The notes under the pieces were generated by a model. That model did no database searches and was not told where the DNA came from. It worked only from the letters and a program-made list of their open reading frames with translations. A DNA stretch of 17,372 nucleotides from Perkinsus olseni (Eukaryota; Perkinsozoa; Perkinsida; Perkinsidae), in contig JABANP010000786.1 of NCBI GenBank assembly GCA_013115135.1, forward strand, positions 1 to 17,372, written 5' to 3'. A program made the translations under genes and the position numbers. Below, one piece after another: positions 17,346 to 17,372 of this stretch (positions within the stretch are counted from its first letter, which is position 1; every line of letters begins with the position of its first letter).

Positions 17346-17372
17346 GGACTAGGCTCAAATGGTAGAGCGCTC
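17346..17372 (+). tRNA. tRNA-Ala, 5' part only (cut by window end)
   Basis: The acceptor and D arm of tRNA-Ala are recognisable (ACTAGGCTCAAATGGTAGAG), with the leading G-run shortened to two and an extra G in the D stem. The anticodon arm lies beyond the window. Confidence 0.75.

Larger units (their letters stand above)
1..17372 (+). repeat. Tandem array of ~1,445-bp tRNA-Glu/tRNA-Ala units, about 12 copies
   Basis: The same ~1,445-bp sequence recurs end to end. tRNA-Glu starts at 1137, 2581, 4027, 5472, 6919, 8366, 9811, 11254, 12705, 14164, 15607 and 17064, giving spacings of 1443-1459 bp. All copies face the + strand. The window starts inside one tRNA-Ala and ends inside another, so no array boundary or flanking DNA is visible. 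Central copies differ mostly by one base in homopolymer runs, while the right-hand copies and the first ~400 bp are more divergent. Near identity of copies is what concerted evolution of a tandem tRNA array would give; collapse or errors during assembly could change the true copy number. Confidence 0.97.
15965..17372 (+). repeat. Array unit 12 (diverged, cut by window end)
   Basis: The most diverged copy, rich in A-to-G changes and one- or two-base insertions. Landmarks: 3'-half-like element 15986-16009 (one C short), TATA with only three As (16425), minisatellite 16754-16838 with altered last repeat, stem-loop 17200-17301 still able to pair. No gene besides the tRNAs is seen. Confidence 0.92.

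Noticed and set aside
1..17372. CRISPR array, 5S or large rDNA repeat, dinoflagellate spliced-leader array, or plain satellite
   Set aside because: The repeat unit is ~1.4 kb, not a short repeat with spacers. No 5S, rRNA or spliced-leader sequence is recognisable, and the two intact tRNA genes set it apart from a gene-free satellite.
1..17372. Bacterial, plasmid or organelle origin
   Set aside because: No CCA is encoded in the tRNAs, T-run terminators and A/B boxes fit Pol III, and no bacterial or organelle protein gene is present.

Overview
The window is one uninterrupted tandem array. A unit of about 1,445 bp is repeated about twelve times head to tail on the + strand and fills all 17.4 kb, with no unique flanking sequence. 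Each unit carries two tRNA genes in the same orientation: tRNA-Glu(UUC), then about 205 bp later tRNA-Ala(AGC). About 1.1 kb of non-coding spacer separates each tRNA-Ala from the next tRNA-Glu. I see no convincing protein gene, rRNA, transposase or CRISPR array.

The source looks like a eukaryotic nuclear genome. The tRNAs have no encoded CCA, have internal A and B boxes, and the tRNA-Ala is followed directly by an RNA polymerase III T-run. The tRNA-Ala has the G3:U70 pair that marks alanine tRNAs, and the base composition is roughly balanced. The lineage cannot be fixed from this. The layout recalls tandem tRNA arrays such as those of Entamoeba, but the base composition argues against that very AT-rich genus.

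Layout of one unit, using the clean unit at 2934-4379: (1) an orphan tRNA 3'-half-like element with a perfect B box and T-run (2956-2985); (2) spacer with an orphan A-box-like D-arm (3168-3180); (3) a near-perfect 27-bp dyad (3272-3298); (4) an inverted repeat, a TATA(A)n box, and a possible small structured RNA ending in a T-run (3366-3532); (5) a GT-rich minisatellite with three core repeats (3721-3803); (6) a short hairpin (3946-3960); (7) tRNA-Glu (4027-4099); (8) a large stem-loop (4158-4262) whose apical loop holds the first T-run after tRNA-Glu; (9) tRNA-Ala (4307-4379).

Units 2-9 are nearly identical and differ mostly in homopolymer length. The first ~400 bp and the last ~4.3 kb carry many more substitutions and small insertions. 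This could be real decay of the array edges or poorly polished assembly ends. The most interesting points are the tRNA array itself, the linked length variants that suggest two interspersed unit haplotypes, the unexplained conserved elements in the spacer, and the missing nearby terminator after tRNA-Glu.
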